Shown here one piece after another: positions 48,441 to 61,951 of a stretch of DNA of 64,000 nt. The translations under genes and the position numbers were made by a program. The notes beneath the pieces are model-generated. The model had not been told where the DNA came from and made no database searches. It was given only the letters and a program-made list of their open reading frames with translations. This stretch comes from Psettodes erumei. Its lineage: Eukaryota; Chordata; Actinopteri; Pleuronectiformes; Psettodidae. The DNA is taken from NCBI GenBank assembly GCA_016785225.1, contig JAFBJZ010000673.1:718330-782329 (forward strand), read 5' to 3'. Within the stretch, counting starts at the first letter, position 1, and the number at the start of each line of letters is the position of its first letter.

Positions 48441-49939
48441 GAACATTATTCATGTGTCAGTCGTTACAAGCTCAGATTGGTAGAAAAAAAATGAAATATG
48501 TTGTCATTAAATGTTTTCCAGATACATTCATTATGTTGATTAAAAAAACACAATTAATACAGCATTATCTTTTTCAAAAATTATTTTTTTGAGTAGTATG
48601 TAAACATAATTTCCACGAAACAGGGAAGAATCTGTATGTAATCATGAATATGCCAGTTTAAAATCATTCTTACCACTCCTGTTAATAGCAAACATAAAGC
48701 AGATGGCACCAATAAAAGGCAGACCTCTTTAAATTGATAAAAAAAAAAATAAATCTAATGTGAGGGTAACTCACAAAAAAATTAATTAATTAATTAAATA
48801 ATAATGTTGAAAGACTGCAATGAATTTTAAGAGTTAAGACAATGGATGTATTGCCAAACCTGTAGACATTATTAGCATGTTGACATTCTGTTGTTAGCTT
48901 CTTCCTGTTGACAAGCTGACACTAACAAAGTCTTTTGCAGGTTTCAACAAAAATTAAATAAATACAATCTGAGATTCGTGTTTAAAAAAGGTAAAAACCT
49001 TCGAAAGAGCTACACCGCAACAGTGCAGGAATGTGTTTAGGGGAACCTACTATACACAGAGCTCTTTCTGTGAAAAGGTCAAATCATTCATTCGTGCAGT
49101 TCTTTTTCCTCTCTTCTGCAACCTTTTCTTACCATCCCCTTGTGCCCTACCAGCCAGACTTACTCCTTGTGTTTATAAGTTGGCCCATGTATCATAAGCT
49201 AAAACTAAGCTGCCCTTTTGCTCGTGTAGAAATAGTTGGAAATCCAACCGTTCGAGAGCTTTTAAACTATTTTGACAGCTCCCTCTCTTTTTTCCATCAC
49301 CCCCATGAGCACTGGAAACTGGCAGCATGTATGTGTGTGTCTAAATGAACAAGTGTGCGTCGCTCGCCTTTCCCGTAAGCAGACATGAAAGATATTTCAC
49401 AACTTGTGAAGCAGTGTTTTGTGAGACACAAGGGTGCTCAGTGAGATATCATTGTAACAGTACCATGTGCCCATAAAGGAAAGAAATTATTTTTTCTTAC
49501 AGTTCTGTAATGTAGTGTGTATGAGTTGCTGCCAGTGAAATGTCATATTTGATTTAGCCTTGGGCTTGGTGCTGGCAAAATATCTCCCACTGGACCCTGG
49601 TGTTGAAACTCACAACACCAGAGTCAAATGGCACAATCATTGATAAGGAAAGAATTGCTTTCCAACAAATTCATTCATGACTAAGCTCATGTTGTGAACC
49701 ATTGTTTTCCTGTGTTGAAACATGTGGTAGAACCAAAACATGTCGCATTGTTTTGTTTAACAATGAACAATAGATGAAAGATATTGTTGAAAGATAAGTT
49801 TGCCCTTTTCCCCCTTTTTGGCAAAAAGTATGACAGATGGTAAAACAGTGCAAATAACATTTCCAAAGTGATCTTCTTGTAGGTATTCTTTGTTTCTTTC
49901 TTTCCTCTTTTTATCCTTTCAATTTCATCTCTCCACCAG

Positions 49940-50081
49940 GTGAGGTTCTGAGCCTGATGGATGATCTTTTCTCTGGTCTTGGTTCATCCTGTGTTGTTGC
50001 TGGGAAGAGAAGTGGAGACCATCCCCACTCTGTGATTTATTCAGTGGTCTTCAAGTGCCTGGAACCCGACAGTCTGTACAA
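49940..50081 (+). CDS. astn2: astn2 exon (middle of fibronectin type III domain)
   Basis: A 142-bp exon, phase 1 in and phase 2 out, with acceptor CTCCACCAG and donor GTAAGT. It reads GEVLSLMDDLFSGLGSSCVV, then AGKRSGDHPHSVIYSVVFKC and LEPDSLYK. SVIYSVVFKCLEPDSLY provides the later strands of the FnIII fold, and the LMDDLFSGLGSSC loop is an astrotactin-specific insertion within it. Confidence 0.94.
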
Positions 50082-53000
50082 GTAAGTTGGCTGATGCCCT
50101 TGCAAAAAGTAACATTTCTATTGTAGTTTTTTTTATTTCTTCACTATATGGGGGTTATGTGCCCCTGTGACCTTTAGAGCTGTGTTGGATAGTCTAAGAC
50201 TTTCAGTTGTCTATCACCATCTTAAAAAACAAAAAGCAACCTTACCCATAATAGAGAAACTGATCTCCCGTCGTGGAGCCAGGAGAGTTTTCATGCTGAA
50301 GCTTTTTTGGTTGGATGCCATCCTTTTCCAACTAACGCCTTTGTTTAGCTATTTTCTTCACCTTTGAGTGTGGCCTTTTCATCAGATAAATACTTTTGAT
50401 CTGCAATGTGGTCTGCTGTGAAATGGGCAACGTATTCAGAGGAAGTCTCATCAGATGTTTTGGTAGAGGTAGGCAAGGTGTAGCGATGGGGAGCCAGGGG
50501 TTGTTGAAGTTTTTTCCTGAAATGCTGAAGACATGTTTTGGCAGACTCAGTTAATACACTTTATCAGTGTCATGTAGACATTGGGCACACTGGTTATGAA
50601 GCGTCAAAAGAGGAGGTGACTCCCCCTTTTTTCTTTTTCTTTTTTTTTTATAAAAGAGGACTAGTGGATGTGGGTGTGCACCATGTATCAGGGTATCATC
50701 CTACTGGTCATCCGCCTAATGAAAAGTGTGAATTTTTTAAAAATTTGGATCAAAGTTTGTGTCCAGGATTTTTTTTTCATTGCATGGTAGGCCATTTTGA
50801 AACACTGCTCATTAACTACTACTTACTTTAATGGAAACAATGGCTCACTTTATCCCATGTGTGTCCATGAAGTGCATATCTGGAAAATTTCTAAACGTTT
50901 TGTATGATAAAATGTTAAAAGATAAACGATAAACCGATAAAAATGAACAGAGGCTGTACAATCCTTTCATGTCCTGCTTACCTACAGTATTCATTGACAT
51001 TGCTCTTGGTCTTGGCTCACAATTTATTGCAAACCAAGCGACTTGATCTATGTCTGACCACATTTTTATGAGTTAAATGTTTCCCATTACCATATAAAGA
51101 TGATTCATTTCATTAAACTTTATGTTGTGGCCATGTTTGCATCTCTCCCAAATAACAATCACTGGACAAATAGCAATACCACATCCTCCCCCGGGTGTCT
51201 ACAATTCCCACTGCAAATGATATTTGGTTTCAGGGGGTGAATTTTGTTACCTACTCCTGAACAACAGCTGGGTTGAGTTAACCAGAGAAGCATACTTAGT
51301 CTCAACATGGTGGAAGTGGTGGATACTTCCGTTCTTTTATGTTCTATTTGGTCAGAGGAGAACATGGTTTCATTTAATGCAAAGCGATCGCTGTAAAGAA
51401 GCCATATATTTTAAACTCTGAAAACAAATTGACCACTCTGCATTTAGATTTTGGAGGGCATTTAGCTAACAGACTGACATTGCTTGAGGTCATTACAGGC
51501 AACCTCCAGTAGCCCACAACTCTGCATATGCCCTTACAAATCCGTGTACCATTATGGTTGGATGTGTGCAGTAATACACAGTAACCAACCAGGATCAAAA
51601 GAAAAACCAGCAAAAATTTAATGCAGCTCAGTTACTCTGGAAGAGGTTTTACCTAACTTTAAATGTTGAGTGGAATATTAGTCTATTACAGTTTTTAGAG
51701 TTCTTCATTAGTTTTTGAGACTGGTCTAAAAGCCTTATTTACTGGACTCTTTTAGAGGATTTCACTGCAGTCACTCGAAACATATTTACCTTAGAATTGA
51801 GGCATTTTGAAATTGAGTAGCAATACTTTGTGAACCACACAGGACCCAGATGTTGTTGTGGCAGTCACCAGACACATGAAAGACACTGTCTTCTTGGCTT
51901 TTTGCTTTTTTCTCAGGTTTTCTTAAGGTCTGTGTTTATAATGGTCCTGCTATTTGGTGGCCTTGGTTTGTTTTGGGAACCTCCATGTCCCCCCTTTCAA
52001 AGAAATAGCCATCATTTAAGGTTGGAAAGTTAAGCTAGTGTAGATTCATACTTTCCTTTATCTATATGAAGGAATACATGTAATGTACCAGTCAAAGTTA
52101 CAATGTTAAAACTACAATAGCTCAGTCTGGCCTTTCTAATGGGAGTCCAAATGCCAGGATGATTGCAACACTTCCATTAAATGCAAATAAAATTGAGAGG
52201 AGAAAGTAAATATCCTTGCCATATTTAAATCAATGAGTGACCAAAAGAAAAGTTTATTTAGTCATGTGAAAAACTAACTAACTTGTGTGTACATGTATTT
52301 ACACCTCCGGGAAGGTGATTGATGGATTAATGTAGCAACAACAACAAGCTATTTAATATTAGTGTATCGTGATGGCTATAATAGTGAAATGAGATTTTCA
52401 TATATATATTTTTAATTAATCTAACTTTAACATGCAGTAATGCAGTCATGAAGTATGCAATTACTGCATAATTGCAAACTCGTTCACACTAAAGATAGCA
52501 CCCAGAAAACAACAGAATGGTCCACATTTGGAAAGATGTCTCTGTGATCCAACAATTCACAACTGTTCAGAGCGCTGCATTTTAAAAGGGACATAAAGAA
52601 ATTCATTTAAAAACAGTCAACAGGTATTGATAACATTTCTGAAATATAAATGACAATCTATTTAGTAAAAAATCTTGATCTTGAGTTTCTTAAAGGCTGT
52701 GAGTAGATGAAGTAGTGGATGAAGAATAGTGGGGGGAGAGCTATTAGGTTAATCTGTAGAAGTCAGGCTCCCACTAACAAAAAACTGCAACAAGAGCCTC
52801 ATTTCCAACTCTGTAGCTGTGTTATCTTTGTTTAGGCATTCTCCACAGTGTTATTTTTCTTTGATAAGAGCAGAACGTACGTCGGAATTACGTCTGAGGG
52901 CACATCTGTTCACAGCCAAATACGTTTGTCTTAACCAAGGGCCTGATAAGACTTCTACTGGTATTAGCTTTACACTTGATGATCATTACCCAGGCTGCTA

Positions 53001-56000
53001 TGGCCCTGATGTTCGCCCCTGCAAACCAAGATGCTGCTTCCTCTATGAACAGTTCCACATTACTCATTCATCAAGCTGAATTTTTATAAAATAATCGGCA
53101 ATTCCCTCTCAGGTAAAGTGGGGTTGTAAGACAGTGGTTGGTGAATGATAAATACAGAAAAGTAAAGCAATGAATAAAAACATCAAGAAATACATAAGAG
53201 TACACAGATTAACACCAGCATCACTGTCATCACAACCAAAATCATCTAGAGAAAGCAGCAAGAAATAGTCAGAAACTAGTGGAGCACCCTGCTGCATTCA
53301 CATCTATTACCAGGCCAAATTACATTTTGTTCAAAAATCCAATAGTTGTTTAATAAAAGCTGTTGAGATATTATAGGTGTGCACTAGAGCATTTATCTTT
53401 TTCTCCTTCCTATTTTTTTAAATGACAGGATGTTAAACCATTTACGGTACAAGAATCATGTCTTGGCTGTCTGCATCACTTCACAGGACCTGAACCTTCC
53501 CTGAATTGTCTTAGTCCCAGCTGCCCTGCATTTTCCTGATTGTTCCTCAGCTGCTTCTAATTGCTCCAGACTGTTTAACACTGTGTGTGTCTGCAGGCAC
53601 TGAGATTGTCTGGTGTTTTTGCCATGCAGCCTAAGCCCCTGAATTCATGATTTATTTATTCATTCATTCATTCTATCTTGTGCATCCTCTTTCTTTCTGT
53701 TACTGAAGTGTAAGTAGTCTTTTACCAGGTAATCAGCCATCTTTTGCCTGTCTTCTTCTGTAATACCCGTGTTCCTCAGTCTCCAACCAGAGTATGCAAT
53801 ACTCTTCCAAGGCAGTGTGCTAGCAAACTATTTCCATTCATTCTGAACTGCAGACATGTTTGCACAAATGTATCCATGTGGAAACTGAAAGCATTTTAAA
53901 CAAATGCACAAATCTGTCGTTAACACCAGTTGCAATCTATCCTGTCACAGCACTGGTAGTACTTGAGAAATGATTTGTTGTTGCATTTAGGGGGATTAAA
54001 ACCCCACTGTCCACCCACACATGTTTTCACTTGTGTTGCTCGATTAAGGGCTTTTTTCAGGAGGGTGTGTGTGTGGGGGCATTTACAAACTCGGATTGAC
54101 TGACGTCTCCCTCACTCTCATATTAGTTTGGTTGCACTTGTTACAGTGAGACAATTTAACCTGTTATAGCTCTGGAGCTTTAAGTGCATTGCTCCACCCA
54201 GTTTAAACCTAAGCACAGGGCTAATCAGCCAGGGTCAGCAGGTGTACAGAGCCTTTAACATTAAAATCACAACACATACAGATTGCTTTTGCCAATGGAA
54301 CTGACATTTAATGGGAGTACTGTTGTTATTATGTTGGTCTGTAGTGTACATTGGTAATGCAAGTGTCATCATTAATCGCTGATTATTTTTCTGATTTACG
54401 ATGAATGGCAAGGCATTTTTTATTTAGGCCTGTTGTACCAGTGTGATGCCAGTTATGTAGTTCTTAGGTAGGATTTCAAAGTCATCAGATACCCAAAGCT
54501 GCCATGAATTCGTCAGGCAGTGACGATCAATTCTATGTGGCTCTGAATGATTTGTGGATCAGCTCAACTGATGTGTGTCCAAACGCTGATGTCATGGAAA
54601 AGGCATCCCCCTTACTGCCCTGGCTTCTCTCGGCATGCCAGAAATACTGCCCTAATTGATCCTCTCTCACTTTCTCTCGTTCCTCCTCTCCTGCTATCTG
54701 TCTGTCTCCAAGCTTTCTGTCTGGTCATCTCTTGTTCAGCCATCTCTCCACTGTCTCATTACATTAGAGGACAATGGTTACTTTAATGGCAACATTGTTA
54801 ATTTACACAAACAGTAATCTGCCATTTGTCCACTTCATTGTTTGCTGAGCTTTCAAAACTATGGCACATGGACAAAACCAAGCCGCTTCCAATGCAGTCT
54901 ATGTGCAGCCAGACGGCCTTGGGATACAAGTGAGAGACAGGGAATTAGTGAGAGGGGATCTACGGAGTAGAGCTATACTGTATGCAAGCAATGTAGATAG
55001 AAAAATAGAGACAGCGAAAAGTGTGTGCGTGTTTGTATGTGTGTCTAGCCAGTTCTGTTGCTTGATGTTTTGACAGTCTTGTGACAGGCCAGGCCATGGC
55101 TGGTTCCTTTGTTCTCCCGGGCGATCTTTATCCTCTGAGTGCCTGTTCTGAGCACAGATACCACACTCTGTCCATCCAGCCCATATAACTGCTGCTATCA
55201 ATGTCCATGAATGAAATCCATAACAGCGTGAAGGACTGCATCACTGGACAAGGATCCTTTACACAACCATTTCCTATACAGTTTCTGGGAAATGTCCCAT
55301 TCCTTGTTTGATAAGCATGTTATCCATCTTTTATACAAATATGACTCAGACCTCCAAAGAAGACTCTCTGAGATGCTTAATGTCCTGGCAGAAACAGCTT
55401 TATTACTGTATGTAACAATCTTGTAATTGCTTAAGGGGCTTTGAAAGGGGAAACAGTGCCTGACCTGTCATTGATGGCAGCCATTTAAACCAAAAAAGCA
55501 GCAATTAAAGGCTGGCAAGCTCACATCCTGGGTCCAAATTGCCTTGATAAAACTCCCGCCTCATTGTCCCCCCTGCTCCCTTCCCCTCTCCCACCTCATT
55601 GTATCCATCTGCACGTTATGTGGCCACATAATTTAAACAGTGTGACTGTTAACATGCCGGCATTGTTTTGCTGGGCAGAGGAGCCAGCGAGGCCCGTGCG
55701 TCTTTTGTGAGGTTCTTGGGGAATACCGCATCCACCCTGCTCAACAACAAGACCAGACAAACTATGTGAGCAATGTCCAAACAGGTCATGTTACAAACAA
55801 AACAATCACTTGACAGGATTGGAACAGCTCTTAAAAAACTTTTTTGTGAAGTGGGGGGGGGGGCAAAAGGCTTACGAAGAAAAGCAATTTTTAAAAAAAC
55901 AAAACAGTGATATCCTAAATTCTTTATTTTCATGCATTTGTAAAAGTATTTAGCATTGGAATGTCATGTGAGTTGTTCATTGTGTCTCGCTGTTTTTGTG

Positions 56001-57527
56001 GTTTCCTTTTTGCCATTCTGTTTTTATAGTGGTAACTCTGTGGAAATACTGCTGAAAGCTTAGTTTTTCATAACTAGTTACAAACATTTCTCAATACTTA
56101 ATTCATTTTTTCAAAACTTCCCTCGCAGTAAGTAAAACAGTGTGGAGCAAAGGATATTTATTCTATTTCATGTCTCCATTTTTTTAAATTTATTTTTTGT
56201 TTAAAAAAAATTTACGCGGTGTTGTTGACTGCGACTATAAAGTAACATGTATACCACTGTGCAGAAATTAGATTAAATATGTATTTACAATTTGCACAAA
56301 AAGACACCTTCTGCTCATGTTGTTAAAAGTGGTAGTTGTGTGAGATCACCGGACTGCATGTACTAATAAACTTGACAAAGGTGTAACTGATCCCATCCTA
56401 ACAAGTGAAACAAATCTAACATGAGCATGATTGGAGATCTCATCAGGCACATTCTGTACACTCCCATACAGTCTAGAGAAGGGGTATAATTAGCCAAAAA
56501 AATTTGAATCACACGTGTGGTTTGACATTGTGCAGAGCCTGTAATATTTTCTTGGCTACTCTAAATAGGGTAAAGGATTTCAAAAAGATAAAAGCCAAGA
56601 ATTTTCCTTTTCTGGTTTTATTGTAGGCTGCTACTACTACATGCACTAATATTGACTAGCATTGATACCATTCCCATGTCTGTCTGTAATTCCAAGCTAC
56701 ACACAGCAGCTGGTTAGCTTTGCTTAACACAAAGGCTGGAAACAATGTCCAAAGTTAACTAAATCCAGCACCATTTAAATTATCACATTATATCTTGTTG
56801 TTTTAATCCCTACAGAAACCAGAGTGCAAAACCAACAGCTCCTTGTTTTGCAGGAGATTATGTGTTGGGACTATTTTTTGGCTAGGTTCAGTAACTCCTC
56901 AGGTCTCCACTGGTTGCAAATGCCCAGAGACAGTAAAGCCCAGAAAATGATCATTTTTACATTTGGTTTTGTACAGATGGTAATAGGCAGATTGTTTTCA
57001 ACAATGGACAGAACCAGACTAGGTGTTTCCCCCTGCTTCAAGTCTTTGTTAACCAGCTGCTAACTATGAATTTGTGTTTTTAAGACTCCTTTCAGACACT
57101 TACCTCTTGTTCTGCTGCTAGATAATGTTTTGCCATATGCCAAGCTGCAGTTTGTGACCTCCTTTGCTCTCAGTACATAGCTAAATATTAACAAAAAAAA
57201 TTAACATTGGCTTTGTTCTGACAGTGTGACAGTGAGTCAGCATGCACAGCACCAGAACTCCTAAACCAAAGTGGCTATATGGAATTGAGCTGTCATTACC
57301 TATTATTGTCTATCAAAATGTATTCAATAAAAAGCACAGACATGTAAAGCTGCCTGTAGCTTAAAATAGATAAAATGGTTTAGCAATATAGCAGAATATA
57401 GCTTGGTGAGGTTTTTGTGGTAACCGTGGTAACATGATGAGCTGCAGCCTGCAAGTTAAGTTCACCCAGCATCAAGGCAGCATTGGCAAATTGCTGTGCA
57501 CATTCATGAGTGTGACAGCCACCCTCC

Positions 57528-57561
<34 letters not shown>

Positions 57562-58206
57562 CTTGTTGCTGCATAGATATTGATAGCGTAATCCTTTTTT
57601 TTTTTTTTAGATTCAGCATGTCCAGCTCCTCCTTGTACTTTTTTCTATTTCAGAAGTACACAGATTGGCATTTTCAAAAGGACACGTAAAGGTCATTCGT
57701 TTTCTATTCCAAGCTGTGTGGCCCTACATTACATGGAATGCATTACAGTTCCTCATTGTGCCTCATCTCCTCTTGCAGTGTCTTGAACTGTTAGCTGTGG
57801 TATCTTATTGGGGTCCAGGAGCGGTCCTGAAGTCTTGAAACACAGAAAATCTGGATGCTTGACATTTTCAGATAGGAGAACTTTTTCTTTAAAGAGTTCT
57901 CAGAAGTCAAGCCAGATGACTCCTCTTTCAGATATAATTTGAGATTTATCTTTTTGTCATCTGACATAGGTCTTAGTTTGACTTTTATTTTATGTTTTTG
58001 TGGAATGTAGCTTTGAACATATTCGTTGACTGGGAAAATTGTAGCCTCCATTTTCTCTCTTTCACTCAGTCATTTAAGTGTATACACTTTACCATTTGAT
58101 GCAGTAATGAGTATTTTCCTGCTTGCTTTTTTCTGCCCACCTTCTTTTATCTGGGTGTGGGATGCTGGTCACAAATAATAATTGCTTCGTGTTGATTTTC
58201 TTTTAG
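50082..58206 (+). other. astn2: astn2 intron, phase 2
   Basis: An 8.1-kb intron, GTAAGT to TTTTAG. It contains a (CT)n tract (57530-57558) followed by a T run near 57594-57610, a G-run near 55852-55863 and TTTATT/CATT short repeats near 53650. No other gene was supported. Confidence 0.85.
57530..57558. repeat. (CT)n microsatellite
   Basis: About 14 CT units. Confidence 0.95.
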
Positions 58207-58307
58207 GTTTACTCTTAACGCAGTGGATAGCCGAGGCAGTCACTCTGAATCAAGTTTTGTCTCAGTACGGACATCCTGTCCAATGGTGGATGACAGCCGA
58301 GCTGAAG
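58207..58307 (+). CDS. astn2: astn2 exon (end of FnIII, start of C-terminal region)
   Basis: A 101-bp exon, phase 2 in and phase 1 out, acceptor TTCTTTTAG and donor GTACTC. It continues the frame as KFTLNAVDSRGSHSESSFVS and VRTSCPMVDDSRAE. The FTLNAVDSRGSHSE segment is the last pair of FnIII strands; the CPMVDDSRAEE boundary leads into the helical C-terminal region. Confidence 0.93.
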
Positions 58308-58648
58308 GTACTCTCACCTTTTGACTTTTATCAACTGTGCATTCATTCAAATTCACGATTACATGTTGTACTTAAGTAAGCTGTAGTAATGTAATGGAAT
58401 AGTCCACCAATTTAGCAAGTCCAATCCAAGGGTATTGTTGTATATTTGGGACCACAAATCAGGACATTTTGGACTTTGCTCCTTTTTTTCACACGTCTAC
58501 CAACCTGATTGAGATGTGATGCCTGAATTTCTCTATTAAATTGTTGCCCACACATATCTGCTCCTTTGCTTTCTTCACTCATGTTAAATCCTTCCCTCTC
58601 CTCTGTATGTCTCTGTCTCTCCTCTGCCTGCCTTTTACCTCCCAATAG
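58308..58648 (+). other. astn2: astn2 intron, phase 1
   Basis: A short 341-bp intron with GTACTC donor and CCCAATAG acceptor. No element inside. Confidence 0.9.
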
Positions 58649-58832
58649 AGATAGCAGACAAGGTGTACAACTTATACAATGGCTACACCAGTGGCAAAGA
58701 GCAGCAGATGGCCTACAACACACTGATGGAGATCCCTCCTCCACTGTTATACAGAGTGCAGCACCACTACAATTCCCATTACGAGAAGTTTGGAGACTTT
58801 GTGTGGCGTAGCGAGGATGAGCTGGGCCCCAG
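58649..58832 (+). CDS. astn2: astn2 exon (C-terminal annexin-like region)
   Basis: A 184-bp exon, phase 1 in and phase 2 out, acceptor CCCAATAG and donor GTGAGA. It reads EIADKVYNLYNGYTSGKEQQ, then MAYNTLMEIPPPLLYRVQHH and YEKFGDFVWRSEDELGPR. This is one of the most conserved astrotactin blocks and is predicted to be helical. The family literature describes this region of ASTN2 as annexin-like and phosphoinositide-binding; I see the conservation here but not the activity. Confidence 0.96.
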
Positions 58833-61713
58833 GTGAGAAACATTTGGATGATGGCATGATGGCATAGCTTCCTGATGCAGGCTTAGAAAATGATTCAAAT
58901 ATCTTCTACTTCGACAGTTAAGTTGTCTAAGGATTTTTTTTTATGTGTAACAGTTGTTTTCTGGTGTAGAAATTTCCTTACTTTCCACAGTCTGGCACTA
59001 TTTATACGAGTCTCCTTGTCATCCTGATTGGTAACGTGTTGTTTAGGATCAATTACAGTCATCCTGAGGTTTCTTGCATAACAAAAACGCAAAGCTGTCT
59101 GAACCTGGAAGATTCAGACTATTCAGCCATTTCTCATGGCATTGTCCGTGCCCCCTCCAAGCAGGAGTACCGTTGCACAATTGTCCCATTCCCCTACTTG
59201 CCCCCACCCCAAAGTGCTTTTCCCTAGAAGCAAGTGGACAATGTCACTGTGAAAACTCTACAGTTACAGTTGCTCCTTGCTACCATGGTGATACTAAAAC
59301 AGTGTTTGACCACCAAGGCAAACACTAAATTTGATAGTCAGCTAACACTAACTCAACTTCCAACACCATTTCCTCTTCTTTCTCATAAAAAAGTCCTTTC
59401 GTGTCTACGTCATGCCACCCTTACATCCCCTCATCCATGACCCTCTTAACAGGGGCACCCCCATAGAGGGATTGTTGTGTGAACAGACATTACAACACTA
59501 TAGAGACAATGTAGAGTTTATTGACCAACAAAACTACAAGGGAGGGAGATACAACAGAATACAAAAACAATACTTTCAGAAAAAGTATAGACCTAAAAAA
59601 TTTATGAGTCTGCCCCATCAACACACATTTTGGTTTGTCCAGTTACAGCCCAGTGTTTTGATTTGTCCACCCCCACTGCCTGGAAGCAGTCTTTTTCAAG
59701 CCATAAATAATATAATAAATGTGGAATAAGTTTTGTCTGTAGGAAGATTTTGCTTCTCTCTGATTGGTGAAGGGGGGTGGGAGGCACGGTTTGGCCACTG
59801 GGACTTAATATGAGGATTTGGGGTGGTCGAGTGCTATGTTTGTGTATGTTTGTGTGTGGGCACTTGCGAGGGGTGGCTTTTGGATGAGCGAGCACGGATT
59901 ATTTACTGCCTGAAGTTGGCAGGGTTGAGCCTCGTTGGGGTAATTTACAAGCAGGCTCTATTGGTGGTGCCTTTTTTAAAAGGTAAGAGAATGGCCAAGT
60001 GAAACACAAGCACAGTCAGCACTCCTCCAGGAGTTGTGGATCCCAGGTGCCCCCAAATGTCCCCCAGCATTGTTGTACACTGTACACTGACTCCTTTCAT
60101 TAATTGTTGTTCTTTTTTACCTTTTCTGTAAACACAAAGTATTATCTTGTACAATAGTGTACTTTTTGCCACAATCACCCTCTCCTGATTTGATGTTGTT
60201 TTTAGTTCAGCGCTACAGTACCTTGAAGCATTTGTGCTGTAGTCAACTACTAAGGATCCAGCTGCTTAAGTCACTTTGCCGTACTATAACCTGAAAGTTT
60301 ACACAGAAATAATATTTACATTATTTTTAATAATTTCTTTGTCATCTTGAATGACATTTAATTTGTTTAATTTGTCCTGAGCTCACATGCTTACAAGACC
60401 TCCCCCAATTATGTGTTTGGTATTCTGTTGTTTCAGACATAAGAATTTAAGGGAAATGAGAAAAGCCCCCCCACCCACCACCCCTCAGCAAATAAGTGAA
60501 AAGGATGTCTGTACTCTTTGCTTAACTAAAGACAGATGTTGATGCTCAGTAGACACTGCTTTTCAGAAGAAATGGAATTTTGCCCTTCTCCGCATATGTT
60601 TTGGTCATTTCAGTATCCATATGAGCTTAACAACCTTGAACTTTAGAAAAACTTGTACTTTAGGTGTATTTGAATACTTGTGTGTAAGTATATTGAGAAG
60701 CATCTTTTCTAAACTGAGCTGACCTTACATTTGGCTCATTCATGTCATAAACAGCAGCTCCAGTCTCTGGATGTGGAGACTAAAATTCTTCTCTTTTTCC
60801 CCACTCTAAACAAGTGTAACTCTCGTGCAGTCTTCAACAGAATCAGAACCAGAGAATTCACAATGTGGTGGTTTAGTACAGTATGGCTTAAACACATAAA
60901 CATATTTAGAAATATGAAAATGAGAAATATGAAAAATATCATAGTATAGCAAGACATTCAAATTTGAAAAATGTCATAGTATGTTAAGGCATAAAAACAA
61001 ACACAACAAAAAATGTCAGTGTGTTGTAGGGCATAAACATTTCCTGAACAATGTTACACTATAGTAAGGCCTAAAAAATGTCATTAAAATGTCATAGTAT
61101 GGTACAGCAAAAAAGTTTCATGAACTAATAAGCACTAATAAGAGTGCAGACCTCTACCAGGGCTGAATAAGACCACCGGAATCTGGAACAGTTTTTGATA
61201 TTTTCTTAAGTGCATTCAGACAGTGTCCATAGGGACCTGCTGCTCTGCTGAAGCCTATTCAGCTATCGGTTCACCTCACTTGTCTCAAATCTTTATGCAT
61301 TTATGGAGACATGATATAGAATGCGAAATTTTGTTTCCAAGTAAGACGAAATTCCCTCCATTACTTTTTGAGAAATCCTGTAAACAAACTGAATAACATA
61401 ACCTCTGTAGTGGTGGTAGAAATGTCATGGTATAGTAACTGCTTTTAGGTTAAATTAAGGACTTGATTTTGGGTTTCTCAAATTCCTGAAAATATACAAT
61501 GATAGGAGGGACTTGTTTGTTGTCTAATTTTTGGGTTGTGCTGTGTCTAGTATCACATAGGTCTGAAACATTGTAATCTGTTTCTGCATCTGCTTCTGTT
61601 AATGCTGGAGGTCTGCTTGAACTTAAGAGGAAATGATATGCAGATGGGACTAATCAGAATAAATTTTTTGCTATAATGTTGACCTTGGAATATTTTGTGT
61701 TTTCCTTTGACAG
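58833..61713 (+). other. astn2: astn2 last intron, phase 2
   Basis: A 2.9-kb intron, GTGAGA to TTTGACAG. It contains the degenerate 40-bp minisatellite at 60931-61125. Otherwise AT-rich and unassigned. Confidence 0.88.
60931..61125. repeat. Degenerate minisatellite of about 40 bp, five units
   Basis: Five imperfect units start near 60931, 60966, 61007, 61049 and 61087, each built on AAAATGTCATAGTATG followed by TAAGGCATAAAAA-like sequence. Unit length varies from 35 to 42 bp. The CATAGTATAG core also occurs in the large satellite array downstream of the gene. Confidence 0.75.
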
Positions 61714-61951
61714 AAAAGCCAACCTGATACTTCGCAGAGTGGAGAAGATAAGCCACTACTGCCGATCCCTGCTGCGCAGCACCCACATTCAGAGCCGCAC
61801 AGACACCATGGCGTATGTCTACTGCCGAAGTGAAGACGGTCGACCTCCCAGTAACACCTGGCATGGCTCATTACATGAAAGTCGCACCACCTGCATGGAA
61901 AAGCTCATTTCTGTACAGCGCAACACATACAGCAACACCAAACTCCGATGA
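61714..61951 (+). CDS. astn2: astn2 terminal coding exon
   Basis: The last exon enters in phase 2 after CCTTTGACAG and encodes 78 residues plus TGA at 61949-61951. It reads KANLILRRVEKISHYCRSLL, then RSTHIQSRTDTMAYVYCRSE and later CMEKLISVQRNTYSNTKLR at the C-terminus. The LRRVEKISHYCRSLLRSTHIQSR helix is clearly astrotactin. Three cysteines are present. With the nine upstream exons this completes about 559 residues, roughly the last two fifths of a typical ASTN2 of about 1,340 residues. Confidence 0.96.

Larger units (their letters stand above)
30472..49939 (+). other. astn2: astn2 intron, phase 1 (largest, 19.5 kb)
   Basis: This intron runs from a GTAGAA donor to a CTCCACCAG acceptor. Contents I can name: a TC-rich tract (38645-38695), a frame-compatible ORF (39737-39936), a (GT)n tract (41886-41918), a LINE 3' tail (about 43250-43400), a 1-kb direct duplication (45921-47825) and a foldback element (48247-48440). 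The remaining sequence is AT-rich and unassigned. Confidence 0.85.
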
